Shown here: piece by piece, positions 49,539 through 57,617 of the stretch
Numbering within the stretch: position 1 is the first letter of the stretch
Layout: every line of letters begins with the position of its first letter
NCBI GenBank assembly: GCA_004020875.1
Contig: SAPZ01000033.1
Location: forward strand, 1-57,617
Length of the DNA: 57,617 nt
Direction of reading: 5' to 3'
DNA from: Mesorhizobium sp.
GTDB taxonomy: Bacteria > Pseudomonadota > Alphaproteobacteria > Rhizobiales > Rhizobiaceae
The notes under the pieces: model-generated
Seen by the model: the letters and a program-made list of their open reading frames with translations, nothing else
Database searches by the model: none
Told to the model about the DNA's origin: nothing
Program-made: the position numbers and the translations under genes

Positions 49539-49573
49539 AAGCCCCGGGCGCTTCCCCACGCCTGGGGCTTTTA
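49539..49573 (+). terminator. Rho-independent terminator of the DUF1127 gene
   Basis: AAGCCCC-G-GGCG pairs with CGCC-T-GGGGCTT, with a short loop and a following T run (TTTT). It lies about 35 bases past the stop codon. Confidence 0.85.
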
Positions 49574-49751
49574 AGTTTCCGCGCATGCCGCTCAGAGGGT
49601 GGCCCATCCCGTCTCAAACGATACGTCCAAAACCTTTTCCACGCCACGCGTATCAAAAATTCCACGCTCGCATCCACGCTCGTTCACACGCTCCATCGCC
49701 AGACAGACGCCGTCACGGCAAACAAGCCGCAAACAACCTTTGGAGATGAAG

Positions 49752-50330
49752 ATGCAACCCAACACCAAACCTGCACGGCTTCCGCTCAACGGCGTCGACA
49801 CGCCGAATCTGCTGGCGACGATCAATTTCGTCGCAGGGCAGCCGGAGCTCGCCAAATTCCAGTTCCGCGCCCACAATGAGTGGATCGAGGGCACGCACAG
49901 CAGGACTGTCATGAACGGCTTCTTCGGCGCCGGCAACGAGCAGAAGCACGAGAAGCCGCATTATGCCGACGCCGACCATCCGGCGATCCTGTGCGGCGCC
50001 GACAATGCGCCGACCCCGGTCGAGTGGCTGCTGCACGGGCTGGCGGGCTGCCTGATGGCGGGCGTCGCCAACATCGCCGCCGCGCGCGGCATCAAGCTCA
50101 CCAAGGTGAAGTGCTCGGTGGATGGCGACATCGACCTGCGCGGCATCCTCGGCATTTCCGACGAGGTCCGCAACGGCTTCCAGAACATCCATGTCTCGTT
50201 CGAGATCGAAGGCGATGCGCCGGCCGAAAAGCTCCAGCAGCTGGTCGAGCAGTCGCGCGCCCGTTCGGCGGTGTTCGACGTGCTGACGAAGGGTGTCCCA
50301 GTCACGGTCGGCATCAAGACCATCCAGTAA
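49752..50330 (+). CDS. OsmC-family protein, second copy
   Basis: A 192-residue protein from ATG 49752, six bases after TTTGGAG (ATG 49746 is too close to it). The long N-terminal part includes EWIEGTHSRTVMNGFFGAG. The central helix (PVEWLLHGLAGCLMAGVANI) has the first OsmC Cys. In the second Cys position the sequence is SRARSAVFDVLT with no Cys. Like the gene at 43703 it lacks the resolving Cys but is otherwise a different, longer subgroup. It precedes two flavoprotein genes and a MaoC-like gene on the same strand, so it is likely in their operon. Confidence 0.82.
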   Translation: MQPNTKPARLPLNGVDTPNLLATINFVAGQPELAKFQFRAHNEWIEGTHSRTVMNGFFGAGNEQKHEKPHYADADHPAILCGADNAPTPVEWLLHGLAGCLMAGVANIAAARGIKLTKVKCSVDGDIDLRGILGISDEVRNGFQNIHVSFEIEGDAPAEKLQQLVEQSRARSAVFDVLTKGVPVTVGIKTIQ

Positions 50331-50396
50331 GCCGAACCCTGCTGGCGGTCCGGAACCGTTTCCGGGCCGCCTCTCCTCCCATTGACGGAACACGAC

Positions 50397-51623
50397 ATGA
50401 GACGCTCGGACGTCGTCATCATCGGCGCGGGCCAGGCCGGGCTTGCGCTCAGCCATTGCCTCGGCCAGGCCGGCATCGACCATATCGTGCTGGAGCGCGG
50501 ACGCATCGGCGAGCGCTGGCGCTCGCAGAGCTGGCGCTCGCTCAGGCTGCTTACCCCGAACTGGCTGAACGCCCTGCCCGGCTCGCCCTATAAGGGTGGC
50601 GACCCCGACGGCTTCATGAGCAAAGGGGCTTTCGTGGAAAGCCTGGAGGGCTACGCTCGTGAATGGCACGCGCCCATCGAGACCAATATCGAGGTCATGT
50701 CCTGCAAGCGGACCAGCGACGGCTTCGCCTTGCACACCGGCGGCGGGGATTGGACAGCACGCGCGGTCGTCGTCGCGACGGGGCATTGCGACCGGCCTGT
50801 CATCCCTTTGTCGGCTGAGGCCCTTCGCGGACCGCTCAGCATCCACGCTTCGCAATATCGCTCGCCAGGTGAACTGCCGGGCGGCGGCGTGCTGGTCGTC
50901 GGCGCCTCGTCTTCCGGCGTGCAGATCGCCGACGAGCTCGCCCGCGCCGGGCGGCGCGTGGTGCTGTCGGTCGGCAAGCATACGCGGCTGCCGAGAACAT
51001 GGCGCGGCCACGACATCTTCTTCTGGCTCTGCGAAATGGGCCTGATGGCGCAACGCGAGGCAGACCTCGCGAACCCGGAAAGCGCCCGGCGCCAGCCTTC
51101 GTTGCAACTCGCCGGCCGACCCGACAGGGCCGATGTCGATCTCGCCACGTTGCAGGCGCTCGGCGTGGAACTGGCCGGTCGGGTGCGCGGCGTCGGTGAC
51201 GGCGAGATCGCCTTCGACGGGGATCTCGGCAAGCACATCGCCGCGGCGGAAGCGAAGCAGGCGCGCCTGCTCGACCAGATCGACCATTTCACCGGCACGC
51301 CGACGCCATACAGGCCCGAGCCGGTGCCGGCGCCCTCGGCCCGCAGCGAGCGGCTTTCGCTGACCGATGGATCGATCAGCAGCATCATCTGGGCGACCGG
51401 CTATACGCGCTCGTTCGGCTGGCTGGAGCCGCTGGCGCTCGGCGCCGATGGCGAGCTCGCGCATCAGGGCGGCGTCACCAGCGTGCCCGGCCTCTACGCG
51501 CTCGGCTTCCGCTTCCTGCGCAAGCGCGATTCCAACTTCATCGGCGGGGTCGGCGCGGATGCCGAGGCGATCGCCGCCGAAATCTGCCGTCATCTCGACC
51601 GCAACGGCCGCAAGGCGGCCTAA
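50397..51623 (+). CDS. Flavin-dependent monooxygenase (FMO-like)
   Basis: A 408-residue protein from ATG 50397. The FAD site is GAGQAG (10-15), the NADPH site GASSSG, and IHASQY is in the place of the FMO fingerprint (FxGxxxHS). WATGYTRSF is near the C-terminus. These enzymes oxygenate soft nucleophiles or act as NADPH oxidases. It lies 66 bases after the OsmC-like gene and 11 before the next flavoprotein. Substrate unknown. Confidence 0.85.
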   Translation: MRRSDVVIIGAGQAGLALSHCLGQAGIDHIVLERGRIGERWRSQSWRSLRLLTPNWLNALPGSPYKGGDPDGFMSKGAFVESLEGYAREWHAPIETNIEVMSCKRTSDGFALHTGGGDWTARAVVVATGHCDRPVIPLSAEALRGPLSIHASQYRSPGELPGGGVLVVGASSSGVQIADELARAGRRVVLSVGKHTRLPRTWRGHDIFFWLCEMGLMAQREADLANPESARRQPSLQLAGRPDRADVDLATLQALGVELAGRVRGVGDGEIAFDGDLGKHIAAAEAKQARLLDQIDHFTGTPTPYRPEPVPAPSARSERLSLTDGSISSIIWATGYTRSFGWLEPLALGADGELAHQGGVTSVPGLYALGFRFLRKRDSNFIGGVGADAEAIAAEICRHLDRNGRKAA

Positions 51624-51634
51624 GGACCACGACC

Positions 51635-52930
51635 ATGGCAACCAATCCCGTCTCCCTCATGGCCTCCCCCAGGCGCGGCCATTACGACGCCATCATCGTC
51701 GGCGCGCGCTGCGCGGGTGCGGCGACGGCGATGCTGCTCGCCCGCGCGGGCCTCAAGGTGCTGGCGATAGACCGCAAGCCCTATGGCTCCGACACGCTGT
51801 CGACGCATGCGCTGATGCGGCCAGCGGTACTGCAATTGTGGCGCTGGGGTCTGCTCGAGCCGCTGCTCAAGGCCGGGACACCGCTCGTCGAGACGACGAC
51901 CTTCCACTATGGCGAGGAGGAAATCACCATCCCGCTCGCCGGCAGCTTGGACCTCCCCGGCCTGATCGCGCCGCGTCGCACCGTGCTCGACCGCATCCTT
52001 GTCGACGCGGCGCGCAAGGCCGGCGCGGAGGTCCTGCACGAAGTCGCGGTCGGCAACCTCTTCGCCGACACGTGCGGGCGCGTGCGCGGCATCGAAATCC
52101 GTGCCGCCGGCCGAGCATCGCTGCGGGTCAGCGCCGATATCGTCGTCGGTGCGGACGGTGTCGGCTCGCTCGTGGCAAAATGCGTCGACGCCCAGCCCTT
52201 GCGGCGCGGCGCGGTGTCGGCCGCCCATATCTATGGCTACGCGCCGGTCGAGCCGGGCGCCGGTTATCACTGGTATTTCCGCGACGGGATCGCCGGCTCG
52301 TTCATCCCGACCAATGACTGTCTCGCCTGCATCGTCGCCTCGGTGCCGACCGGCCTGTTCGACCAGCGCTTCCGCCTCGGCCACGCGCGTGCCCGCATGG
52401 ATGTGCTCGAGGCGCTTTCGCCGGCGCTGGCGGAACAGGCGGCCCAGGCGCCGAAGGACGCCCGCCTGCAGGCGTTCCGCGGCGTGCCGGGTTACATCCG
52501 CCAGGCGTACGGCCCCGGCTGGGCGCTGGTGGGAGACGCCGGCTTCTTCCGCGACCCGATCACCTCGCACGGCATTTCCGATGCGCTTCGCGACGCCGAA
52601 ACCCTGGCGCGGGCCATCCTCGACGGCTCGGAGGCGGCATTCGCGGTCTGGCAGCAACAGCGCGACATGATTGCCAACCAGATCCTCGACACCACGGACG
52701 CCGTCGCCGCCTTCGACTGGACGCTCGACGAGCTCGGCGAGCGGCATCGCCGCTTCAGCGCCGTGCTGAAGGCAGAGGTGCAGGCGCTGGCCGGGCAACC
52801 CATGCCTGTCAGCCGGGCCCCCTTCCCTGCATCGCGGCCGACGGCCCACCGTGCACCGGCCAATCAGGACGAGCCGCCGGCCTCGGCCGCCTCGAACCTC
52901 AATCGCAACCGAACCGGAGCAAGACCATGA
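51635..52930 (+). CDS. FAD-dependent oxidoreductase (group A monooxygenase/reductase type)
   Basis: A 431-residue protein. It has GARCAGAA near the N-terminus, the DG motif VGADGVGS, and the GD motif LVGDAGFFRDPITSHGISDA. These are the three FAD contacts of the p-hydroxybenzoate hydroxylase/geranylgeranyl reductase superfamily. The last 45 residues are a disordered Pro/Ala-rich tail. Its stop overlaps the next start (ATGA). In an operon with an FMO-like and a MaoC-like gene it suggests oxidation of a hydrophobic or aromatic compound. Confidence 0.85.
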   Translation: MATNPVSLMASPRRGHYDAIIVGARCAGAATAMLLARAGLKVLAIDRKPYGSDTLSTHALMRPAVLQLWRWGLLEPLLKAGTPLVETTTFHYGEEEITIPLAGSLDLPGLIAPRRTVLDRILVDAARKAGAEVLHEVAVGNLFADTCGRVRGIEIRAAGRASLRVSADIVVGADGVGSLVAKCVDAQPLRRGAVSAAHIYGYAPVEPGAGYHWYFRDGIAGSFIPTNDCLACIVASVPTGLFDQRFRLGHARARMDVLEALSPALAEQAAQAPKDARLQAFRGVPGYIRQAYGPGWALVGDAGFFRDPITSHGISDALRDAETLARAILDGSEAAFAVWQQQRDMIANQILDTTDAVAAFDWTLDELGERHRRFSAVLKAEVQALAGQPMPVSRAPFPASRPTAHRAPANQDEPPASAASNLNRNRTGARP

Positions 52931-53400
52931 CTTTGCATTCGATAAAGGATGGGCATGCGATCAAGGATGGCTGGGTCGGCGTCATCAAGGGCCGGCCAAG
53001 GGTGGGCGCCTTTGCCGAGCGCTCGCGGCGCACGCAACCGCAGGATATCGACGCGTTCGCGGGGATGACCGGCGACCGTAACCCATTGCATTACGACAAC
53101 GCGCTGGCCGAGGCTTCGGTGTTCGGCAAGCTCATCGTGCAGGGCGGCGTCACCTCCGGCATCCTGAACGCGGTGGTGGCGGAGGACCTTCCCGGCCCCG
53201 GCTCGGTGTTCCTCGAAGTGTCGTGGAAATTCGTCAAGGCAGTCGGCGTCGGCGAACTGATCACCGGCCGCGTCGAGGTCAAGGAGGTGCGCGCCGACAA
53301 GCCGATCACCAAGCTGGAGACGTCGGTGCTCAACGAAGCCGGCGAACTTTGCCTCACCGGCACCGCGACGGTGTACACCGTGCCGCTCGCCAAGGGTTGA
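52927..53400 (+). CDS. MaoC-like hotdog hydratase
   Basis: A 157-residue single hotdog domain. GDRNPLHYDNALA contains the Asp/His dyad of R-specific enoyl-CoA hydratases, and FGKLIVQGG precedes the central helix. Coupled to the upstream flavoprotein by a 4-base overlap. It probably hydrates or dehydrates an acyl-thioester product of the operon. Confidence 0.88.
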   Translation: MTLHSIKDGHAIKDGWVGVIKGRPRVGAFAERSRRTQPQDIDAFAGMTGDRNPLHYDNALAEASVFGKLIVQGGVTSGILNAVVAEDLPGPGSVFLEVSWKFVKAVGVGELITGRVEVKEVRADKPITKLETSVLNEAGELCLTGTATVYTVPLAKG

Positions 53401-53417
53401 GGACTTCGCGTATCCGC

Positions 53418-54953
53418 TTACCCGCCTGCCGTCTCGGCTATGAAGGCGCGGACGTGGTCGATGAACTCTTCGAAGGCCGGCTCGCCTTCGAGCAGGATGT
53501 GGTTCTGGCTCTCGAGCTCGATGAAGCGCGCGCCGGAGATGCCAGCCGCCATCGTGCGGCCCGATTCCACCGGCGCCACGTTGTCATCCCGCGCGTGCAG
53601 CACCAGCGTCGGCACACGCACCTTTTCCAGCAAGTCGCTGACGTCGATCACGGAAAAGGCGCTCTGCAGGCGCCAGGCATCGTCCGGCAAGACGGTGCGC
53701 AGCATCAGATCGTCCATCCAGGCGAAATGTTCATGCGTAGCGCCGGGGATGAACATGGAGCAGAAGGCCTGGCGGAACATCGGGTTAGGCTTGCCCCAGC
53801 TCTCGCGCATCAGCGTCGCGGCGGCCTCGCGCGTCGCGATCTCCCCGGCGTCGCCGCGCGCCCGCCAGCCTTTGACGTAACCGCCATAAAGGATCATGCT
53901 CGACACTTTCTCGGGGTGGCGGATGGCGTAGGCGATCGAGACCGCGCAGCTCTGCGACAGACCGAGCAAGGTGAAGCGGTCGAGCCCCGTCGCCTCGACC
54001 ACGCATTCGAGGTCCGACAGCATGGTCTCGAACGAGATGTCGACGACGTGCCGTTGCGAGAGGCCGTTGCAGCGTTCGTCATAGCGCACCAGCCGATTGT
54101 GGCGCGACAGTTCCCGCATCCAGTGCCGCCAGATCGGGCTGTCCCAGTCGAAGGTGAGATGCGACATCCAGTGCGCGGCACGCATGATCGCCGGGCCGCT
54201 GCCGGTGCTGGCATGGGCCAGCCTGGTGCCGTCGCGAGCCCGGCAGAATTGCACGGCCCGGCCGGGATCCTGTCCGGCAGGTTTCGGCGGCGCGGAGGAA
54301 GCAGGCTGCGCCGCGCGGCCCGCGCCTTGAGCGGCGGCCGAGCGGACCCGGTCCTCCAGCGCCTCGATCTCGGCGGCGAGGCTGGCATCGTGGGGAACGA
54401 GGCGGCGCAGGCGCTGCGCGAGGGGCAGCGCCCGCCGAGGCTCACCCGTCAGGCGCTCGACCAGCTCGCGCAGGATGCCGAGCTCGACGATCTCCACCTC
54501 GCTGGCGATCGCCTGCCGCCAGGACTCGTATTCGAAGCATCGTTCGAGCGAGAGGTCGGCGAGAAAGCCACCGCGGATCGAGGCAAGGACGGCTTCGAGC
54601 TCCTGGGTCGAGCGGGATGACAGGTCGGCCTTCACCAGCGGCGCCAGCCGCGCATAGTCCGTCTCGAGACTGACCGCGACGACGTTGCGATCGGCGACGA
54701 GGTTTTTTTGGTCGGCGCCCAGCACCTGGCGGATCTTGGAGAGGCTCCAGCGCAAGGCGCCGCGCGGATCGTCGGGGATGTCCCAGAATATATCGCATAA
54801 CCGCTCGCGCTGATTCTGCCTGGCGGTGACGGCGAGGTAAGCAAGCAGCGCCCGCGTCTTGCGCGACGGCGGGAGGTCAAGCGGCTGGCCGTCGCGCGTC
54901 ACCTGAAAATCGCCAAGCACGCGCAGCTCCAGCCTGTGCTGAGCGCCGTTCAT
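53418..54953 (-). CDS. SARP/BTAD-type regulator fused to an alpha/beta hydrolase
   Basis: A 511-residue protein. Residues 7-100 are a SARP-type winged helix (LELRVLGDFQVTRDG, SRKTRALLAYLAV, ALRWSLSKIRQVLG). Residues about 105-205 are a BTAD-like helical domain. A Pro/Ala linker follows. Residues 235-511 form an alpha/beta hydrolase with S333 (GLSQS), D456 or D457 (HARDD) and H485 (SQNHIL). The usual G-x-S-x-G ends in Ser here. An overlapping ATG reading of nine codons before the start could be a leader peptide. It is convergent with the OsmC-FMO-FAD-MaoC operon, 17 bases away. The hydrolase may act as a ligand sensor for the DNA-binding part. Confidence 0.85.
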   Translation of the reverse strand: MNGAQHRLELRVLGDFQVTRDGQPLDLPPSRKTRALLAYLAVTARQNQRERLCDIFWDIPDDPRGALRWSLSKIRQVLGADQKNLVADRNVVAVSLETDYARLAPLVKADLSSRSTQELEAVLASIRGGFLADLSLERCFEYESWRQAIASEVEIVELGILRELVERLTGEPRRALPLAQRLRRLVPHDASLAAEIEALEDRVRSAAAQGAGRAAQPASSAPPKPAGQDPGRAVQFCRARDGTRLAHASTGSGPAIMRAAHWMSHLTFDWDSPIWRHWMRELSRHNRLVRYDERCNGLSQRHVVDISFETMLSDLECVVEATGLDRFTLLGLSQSCAVSIAYAIRHPEKVSSMILYGGYVKGWRARGDAGEIATREAAATLMRESWGKPNPMFRQAFCSMFIPGATHEHFAWMDDLMLRTVLPDDAWRLQSAFSVIDVSDLLEKVRVPTLVLHARDDNVAPVESGRTMAAGISGARFIELESQNHILLEGEPAFEEFIDHVRAFIAETAGG

Positions 54954-55057
54954 GCGTTCACGCGCTTGTCGATTGCCATGATCCCCCTTCGGCCTTGGCC
55001 GACGCTGCGAAGGCGTAGCCAATAGCAAAAATGACTAATTTAGGAAAGCTTGGCGCG

Positions 55058-55303
55058 TCAGGCCAGCAGGAGCTTCAGTCGGGAGAGCCTGAGGCGCGCG
55101 AGCCGCCGCGCAGGATTATGGAAGTCTTCCAGGCCGGCCTCGACCAGGAAGGCCAAGGTCATCAACTCGATCAGGAATTCGTCCGCCGCTTCGAAGGTGG
55201 CTCGCGAGCCGGCGGCGAGGTGTCGGAGCAGCCCACGCGCTTCCTCGGCCGCGTCAGCGCTGCCGGTGTCGATCAGCGCTTCGAGCCTGGTGAAGCAGTC
55301 CAT
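55058..55303 (-). CDS. Small helical hypothetical protein
   Basis: An 81-residue protein from ATG 55303 with GGAG nine bases upstream. It is all-helical (FTRLEALIDTGSADAAEEAR, ADEFLIELMTLAFLVEAGLE) with a basic C-terminus. It lies about 100 bases upstream of the SARP-hydrolase start on the same strand, so cotranscription is possible. No family recognised. Confidence 0.55.
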   Translation of the reverse strand: MDCFTRLEALIDTGSADAAEEARGLLRHLAAGSRATFEAADEFLIELMTLAFLVEAGLEDFHNPARRLARLRLSRLKLLLA

Positions 55304-55487
55304 GTCGATTCTCTCCGCCCTACCAAGGCGATAGATCGAGTTGGCGGCGGAGACATCCACATATGTTAAGCGGTTCCGCCCGGGTCTCGTTCACGCCTGC
55401 GCGGGAACATCCCCGGTTGCATGAGGGTCGCCAGGCATGGAGCGTACCGGCAGAGCCGGCGGCTCGGCGGCAGGGCGTCCGCGGAAG

Positions 55488-55769
55488 TCAGTGCGGCGTG
55501 TCGCCGGCCATGTGCAGTAGATCCCACGCCGAACCGACTCGGCCATCGAACTGCGAAGCAAAACTCCTTGCCTCGTCGTCTTCGAGGCCGTCATCGACAA
55601 GCGCCTCGATGCTTCGCCGCAGCAAGGCGAGCTGCATCCGCCGCGCTTCTCTCCTGTCGTTTTCACGCATGATGGCCGTGACGTGGTAGGCGATGACGGG
55701 CTGGCCGAGACAGGAGAGAAGCGCGCTCGACCCCGCCGTCGCCGCAGTGACTGCTTCCTCGATATTCAT
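55488..55769 (-). CDS. Hypothetical protein
   Basis: A 93-residue protein from ATG 55769, behind GAGGAG. The N-terminal half has a moderately hydrophobic helix (SSALLSCLGQPVIAYHVTAI). The rest is polar and helical, rich in Arg and Glu. No recognised family. It is on the same strand as the two following small and SARP genes. Confidence 0.5.
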   Translation of the reverse strand: MNIEEAVTAATAGSSALLSCLGQPVIAYHVTAIMRENDRREARRMQLALLRRSIEALVDDGLEDDEARSFASQFDGRVGSAWDLLHMAGDTPH

Positions 55770-55977
55770 GCCGGCGCTCCTCATCAAAGATGCTGGGCGC
55801 CTCCCCGGCAGACGGCGGCGATGGCGCCGCTTCTTTTCTAATTCCGGCGTCGCGAGACCATCGGTCGCGGCCAGACTCAGTATCCTCCAGAACACTATTG
55901 AAGGCGACCGGATAGTTAATTGATGGTTAACGCGAACGATCGCATCTTAGATGTTCAGCCTCTTCAAAACGCATCGC

Positions 55978-57129
55978 TCAATGACCGGGCACATTGCGCT
56001 CGGCCGATGGCGCCAGGCTCTGTGAACCGGGCACCGAAACCGGCGCGCCGTGAAGCACCCAGTCGGCCGCGATCTGGCCGATCACCGGCGCGAGCTGGAT
56101 GCCGTAGCCGCCGGCGCCGGCGGCGGTGATCAATGTCGGCTCCGAGGCGTCGACAGGCCCGACGAAGGGGCGATGGTCGGCCGTCACCGGGTAGAGGCCC
56201 GCCCAACCGCGGCCGAGACGCGCGCCCGGCAGGTCGGGCACGCGCTCCAGAAGCAGCTCCGCCAGGTCGACCTTCGACTGCTCCTCGCACTGGTCGTTGT
56301 AATTGTCGGGGTCTTCCGGCGCGATCGAGTTCACCTTGTGGATCTCGGCGATCAGCTCGCCCGGTTTTTCGTGCCGGAAATTGAGGCCGCTGCCTTCGCC
56401 GTTCACCAGGTCCATTACCATCGGCATCGTATAGCCGAGCGGCTCGTCGAGATGGATGACGACGGCCTCGTGGCGCTCGGGCCAGATGTGCAGGCGCTGG
56501 CCGAAAAGTGCTGCGACCTGCGGCGCCCAGGCGCCGCCCGCATTGACAACGACATCGCAATCTATCGGGCCATGACTGGTCTCCAGCCTATAGCCGCGCG
56601 TCCGTCGTTGCGCGCCGAGCAGCTTGCGGTACTGGCGGATCTCGCTGCCCTGGGCGCGCACGATGCGGGCCAGGAAATTGCACATCTCGTACGGATCGAG
56701 GAAGCCGTTATCGGGTCCGAACAAGCCACCTTCGAGGCCGTCAGGATTGATGTGCGGAACGAGGTCCATGAGCTCGTTGGCGTGGACCAGTCGGGACCTC
56801 AGCCCCGCCTCGGCCTGGATCTCGACCGATCTCGCGAACAGCTCCATCTGCGCCTTCGTGCGCGCCAACCGCAGATAGCCGATGTGGTTGAAGCGAAGCC
56901 CCTCGCCCTCCCATTGGCGGAACCGGCGCAGCGAATGGACGCGCAGCATGATCTCGAACGGATCGGTCAGCTGCGATCCGACGACGCCGACCGACCGGCC
57001 GCTCGACCCCGAAGCGATCGACTGCGCTTCGAGCACCGTGACGCGCGCGCCCTGCTCGACGAGGTTGAGCGCCGTGCACATGCCCAGCGTGCCCGCACCG
57101 ATCACCACGACGTGAGGAGAAACTGTCAT
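55978..57129 (-). CDS. FAD-dependent DAO-family oxidase
   Basis: A 383-residue protein with GAGTLGMCTALNLVEQGARV at the N-terminus (FAD), GSSGRSVGVVGSQ, and a C-terminal GAGGYGIQLAPVIG. The pattern is that of D-amino-acid oxidase/sarcosine-oxidase-type enzymes that oxidise amines. The next gene upstream on this strand is a class III aminotransferase, 17 bases away, so both may act on the same amine or amino acid. Confidence 0.88.
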   Translation of the reverse strand: MTVSPHVVVIGAGTLGMCTALNLVEQGARVTVLEAQSIASGSSGRSVGVVGSQLTDPFEIMLRVHSLRRFRQWEGEGLRFNHIGYLRLARTKAQMELFARSVEIQAEAGLRSRLVHANELMDLVPHINPDGLEGGLFGPDNGFLDPYEMCNFLARIVRAQGSEIRQYRKLLGAQRRTRGYRLETSHGPIDCDVVVNAGGAWAPQVAALFGQRLHIWPERHEAVVIHLDEPLGYTMPMVMDLVNGEGSGLNFRHEKPGELIAEIHKVNSIAPEDPDNYNDQCEEQSKVDLAELLLERVPDLPGARLGRGWAGLYPVTADHRPFVGPVDASEPTLITAAGAGGYGIQLAPVIGQIAADWVLHGAPVSVPGSQSLAPSAERNVPGH

Positions 57130-57146
57130 CTATGGTCCGCCTGCTT

Positions 57147-57617
57147 TCAGGATTGCGCGGCGACGTCGCCCAGCGTCTCGTCGATCGCATGGAGAATGGC
57201 GCGGGCATCGTCCTGCGTCATCGGCGTCGACAGCGCGAACAGGCCGTAGCTGGCGGAGAGCACGCCACGGCCGAGCAGGCCCTTGTGGAAGGCGTCGAAC
57301 TTCTTCCGCTCGGCCTGGCCGGGATAGATGGAGCGATAGTCCGTAACGGGATGCGAGGTGAAATGAACCTTGAACAGCGAGCCGAGGCCCACGCACTGGC
57401 CGGCAAGGCCATGCTTTTCGAACGAAGCGGCGACGCCGTCGCGTAACGATGCGCCCAGCCGGTCGAGATGGGCGAAGCTTTCTTTCGTCAGCGTCCGCAT
57501 CGAGGCGAGGCCGGCGCGCATCGTCACCGGATTGGCGGTGAAGGTGCCGCCATGCGGAAGCGCCGGCTTGCCTCCGGTCGGATCGAACACCGCCATGATT
57601 TCGGCGCGCCCGCCCAC
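57147..57617 (-). CDS. Class III aminotransferase, C-terminal part (cut by window end)
   Basis: The last 156 codons of a PLP-dependent class III aminotransferase, glutamate-1-semialdehyde-aminomutase-like. GGTFTANPVTMRAGLASM is the conserved strand-helix after the active-site Lys, which itself lies outside the window. The C-terminal small domain is complete. Not a true truncation; the window ends here. Confidence 0.85.
   Translation of the reverse strand: MGGRAEIMAVFDPTGGKPALPHGGTFTANPVTMRAGLASMRTLTKESFAHLDRLGASLRDGVAASFEKHGLAGQCVGLGSLFKVHFTSHPVTDYRSIYPGQAERKKFDAFHKGLLGRGVLSASYGLFALSTPMTQDDARAILHAIDETLGDVAAQS

Noticed and set aside
49713..51641. Open minus-strand frame of 642 codons opposite the OsmC-like and FMO genes
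   Set aside because: Antisense shadow created by GC-rich codon bias; the plus strand has strong family motifs and ribosome sites.

Overview
The window reads as chromosomal DNA of a GC-rich alphaproteobacterium, most likely Mesorhizobium or a close relative in the Rhizobiales. The basis is family content: GcrA-type regulator, DUF1236, DUF982, DUF2934, DUF1127 and BA14K proteins, an ExsH/PrsDE-like glycanase export locus, alphaproteobacterial LexA and EcfG-type promoter motifs, and dispersed rhizobial palindromic repeats. This comes from reading the sequence; no database search was run. No rRNA, tRNA, CRISPR array or intact insertion sequence was recognised.

Layout. (1) 0-2.3 kb: a phage-like CI/Cro switch. 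An S24-type repressor faces a Cro-like gene whose operon continues into a small protein and a GcrA-family regulator. Between them lie operators of the form TCGTAC-N5-GTACGA. A closely similar promoter/operator cassette recurs at 10.52-10.57 kb in front of an unrelated small gene. (2) 2.4-6.9 kb: a 1219-residue exported TPR protein with a LexA-like box in its promoter, and a companion gene. (3) 6.9-10.4 kb: a TPP-riboswitch-controlled thiamine-precursor (HMP) uptake operon, ykoF-thiX-thiZ-thiY. (4) 10.5-20 kb: many small stress-type or exported proteins, several preceded by GGAAC-N16-(C/G/A)GTT promoters suggesting general-stress sigma (EcfG/RpoE2) control. The gaps hold two homologous sRNA-like elements and several large hairpins. 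(5) 20.2-23.8 kb: two TadE-like and two divergent TadG-like pilus-associated proteins. (6) 25.4-27.3 kb: a cupin and dinB with a perfect LexA box.

(7) 27.3-34.7 kb: a catabolic cluster for an unidentified sugar: CUT2-type ABC transporter, enolase-superfamily dehydratase, SDR, SMP-30 lactonase, an aldose-1-epimerase broken by an in-frame amber codon, and a GntR/FadR regulator with a palindromic operator in the divergent promoter. (8) 34.8-38 kb: a patatin-like lipase, an SDR without the usual Tyr/Lys pair, and an SRPBCC protein. (9) 38.5-43 kb: an RTX-GH16 glycanase with its type I secretion ATPase and membrane fusion protein. (10) 45-49.1 kb: a polyamine-type ABC transporter. (11) 49.7-55 kb: an OsmC-like protein, two flavoproteins and a MaoC-like hotdog protein, convergent with an unusual SARP-type DNA-binding plus alpha/beta-hydrolase fusion. 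(12) 56-57.6 kb: a DAO-family oxidase and the C-terminus of a class III aminotransferase cut by the window end.

The strongest candidates for something undescribed are the duplicated CI/Cro-GcrA operator cassette, the SARP-hydrolase fusion with its flavoenzyme operon, the paired sRNA-like elements, and palindromic repeats that sit in frame inside coding sequences.
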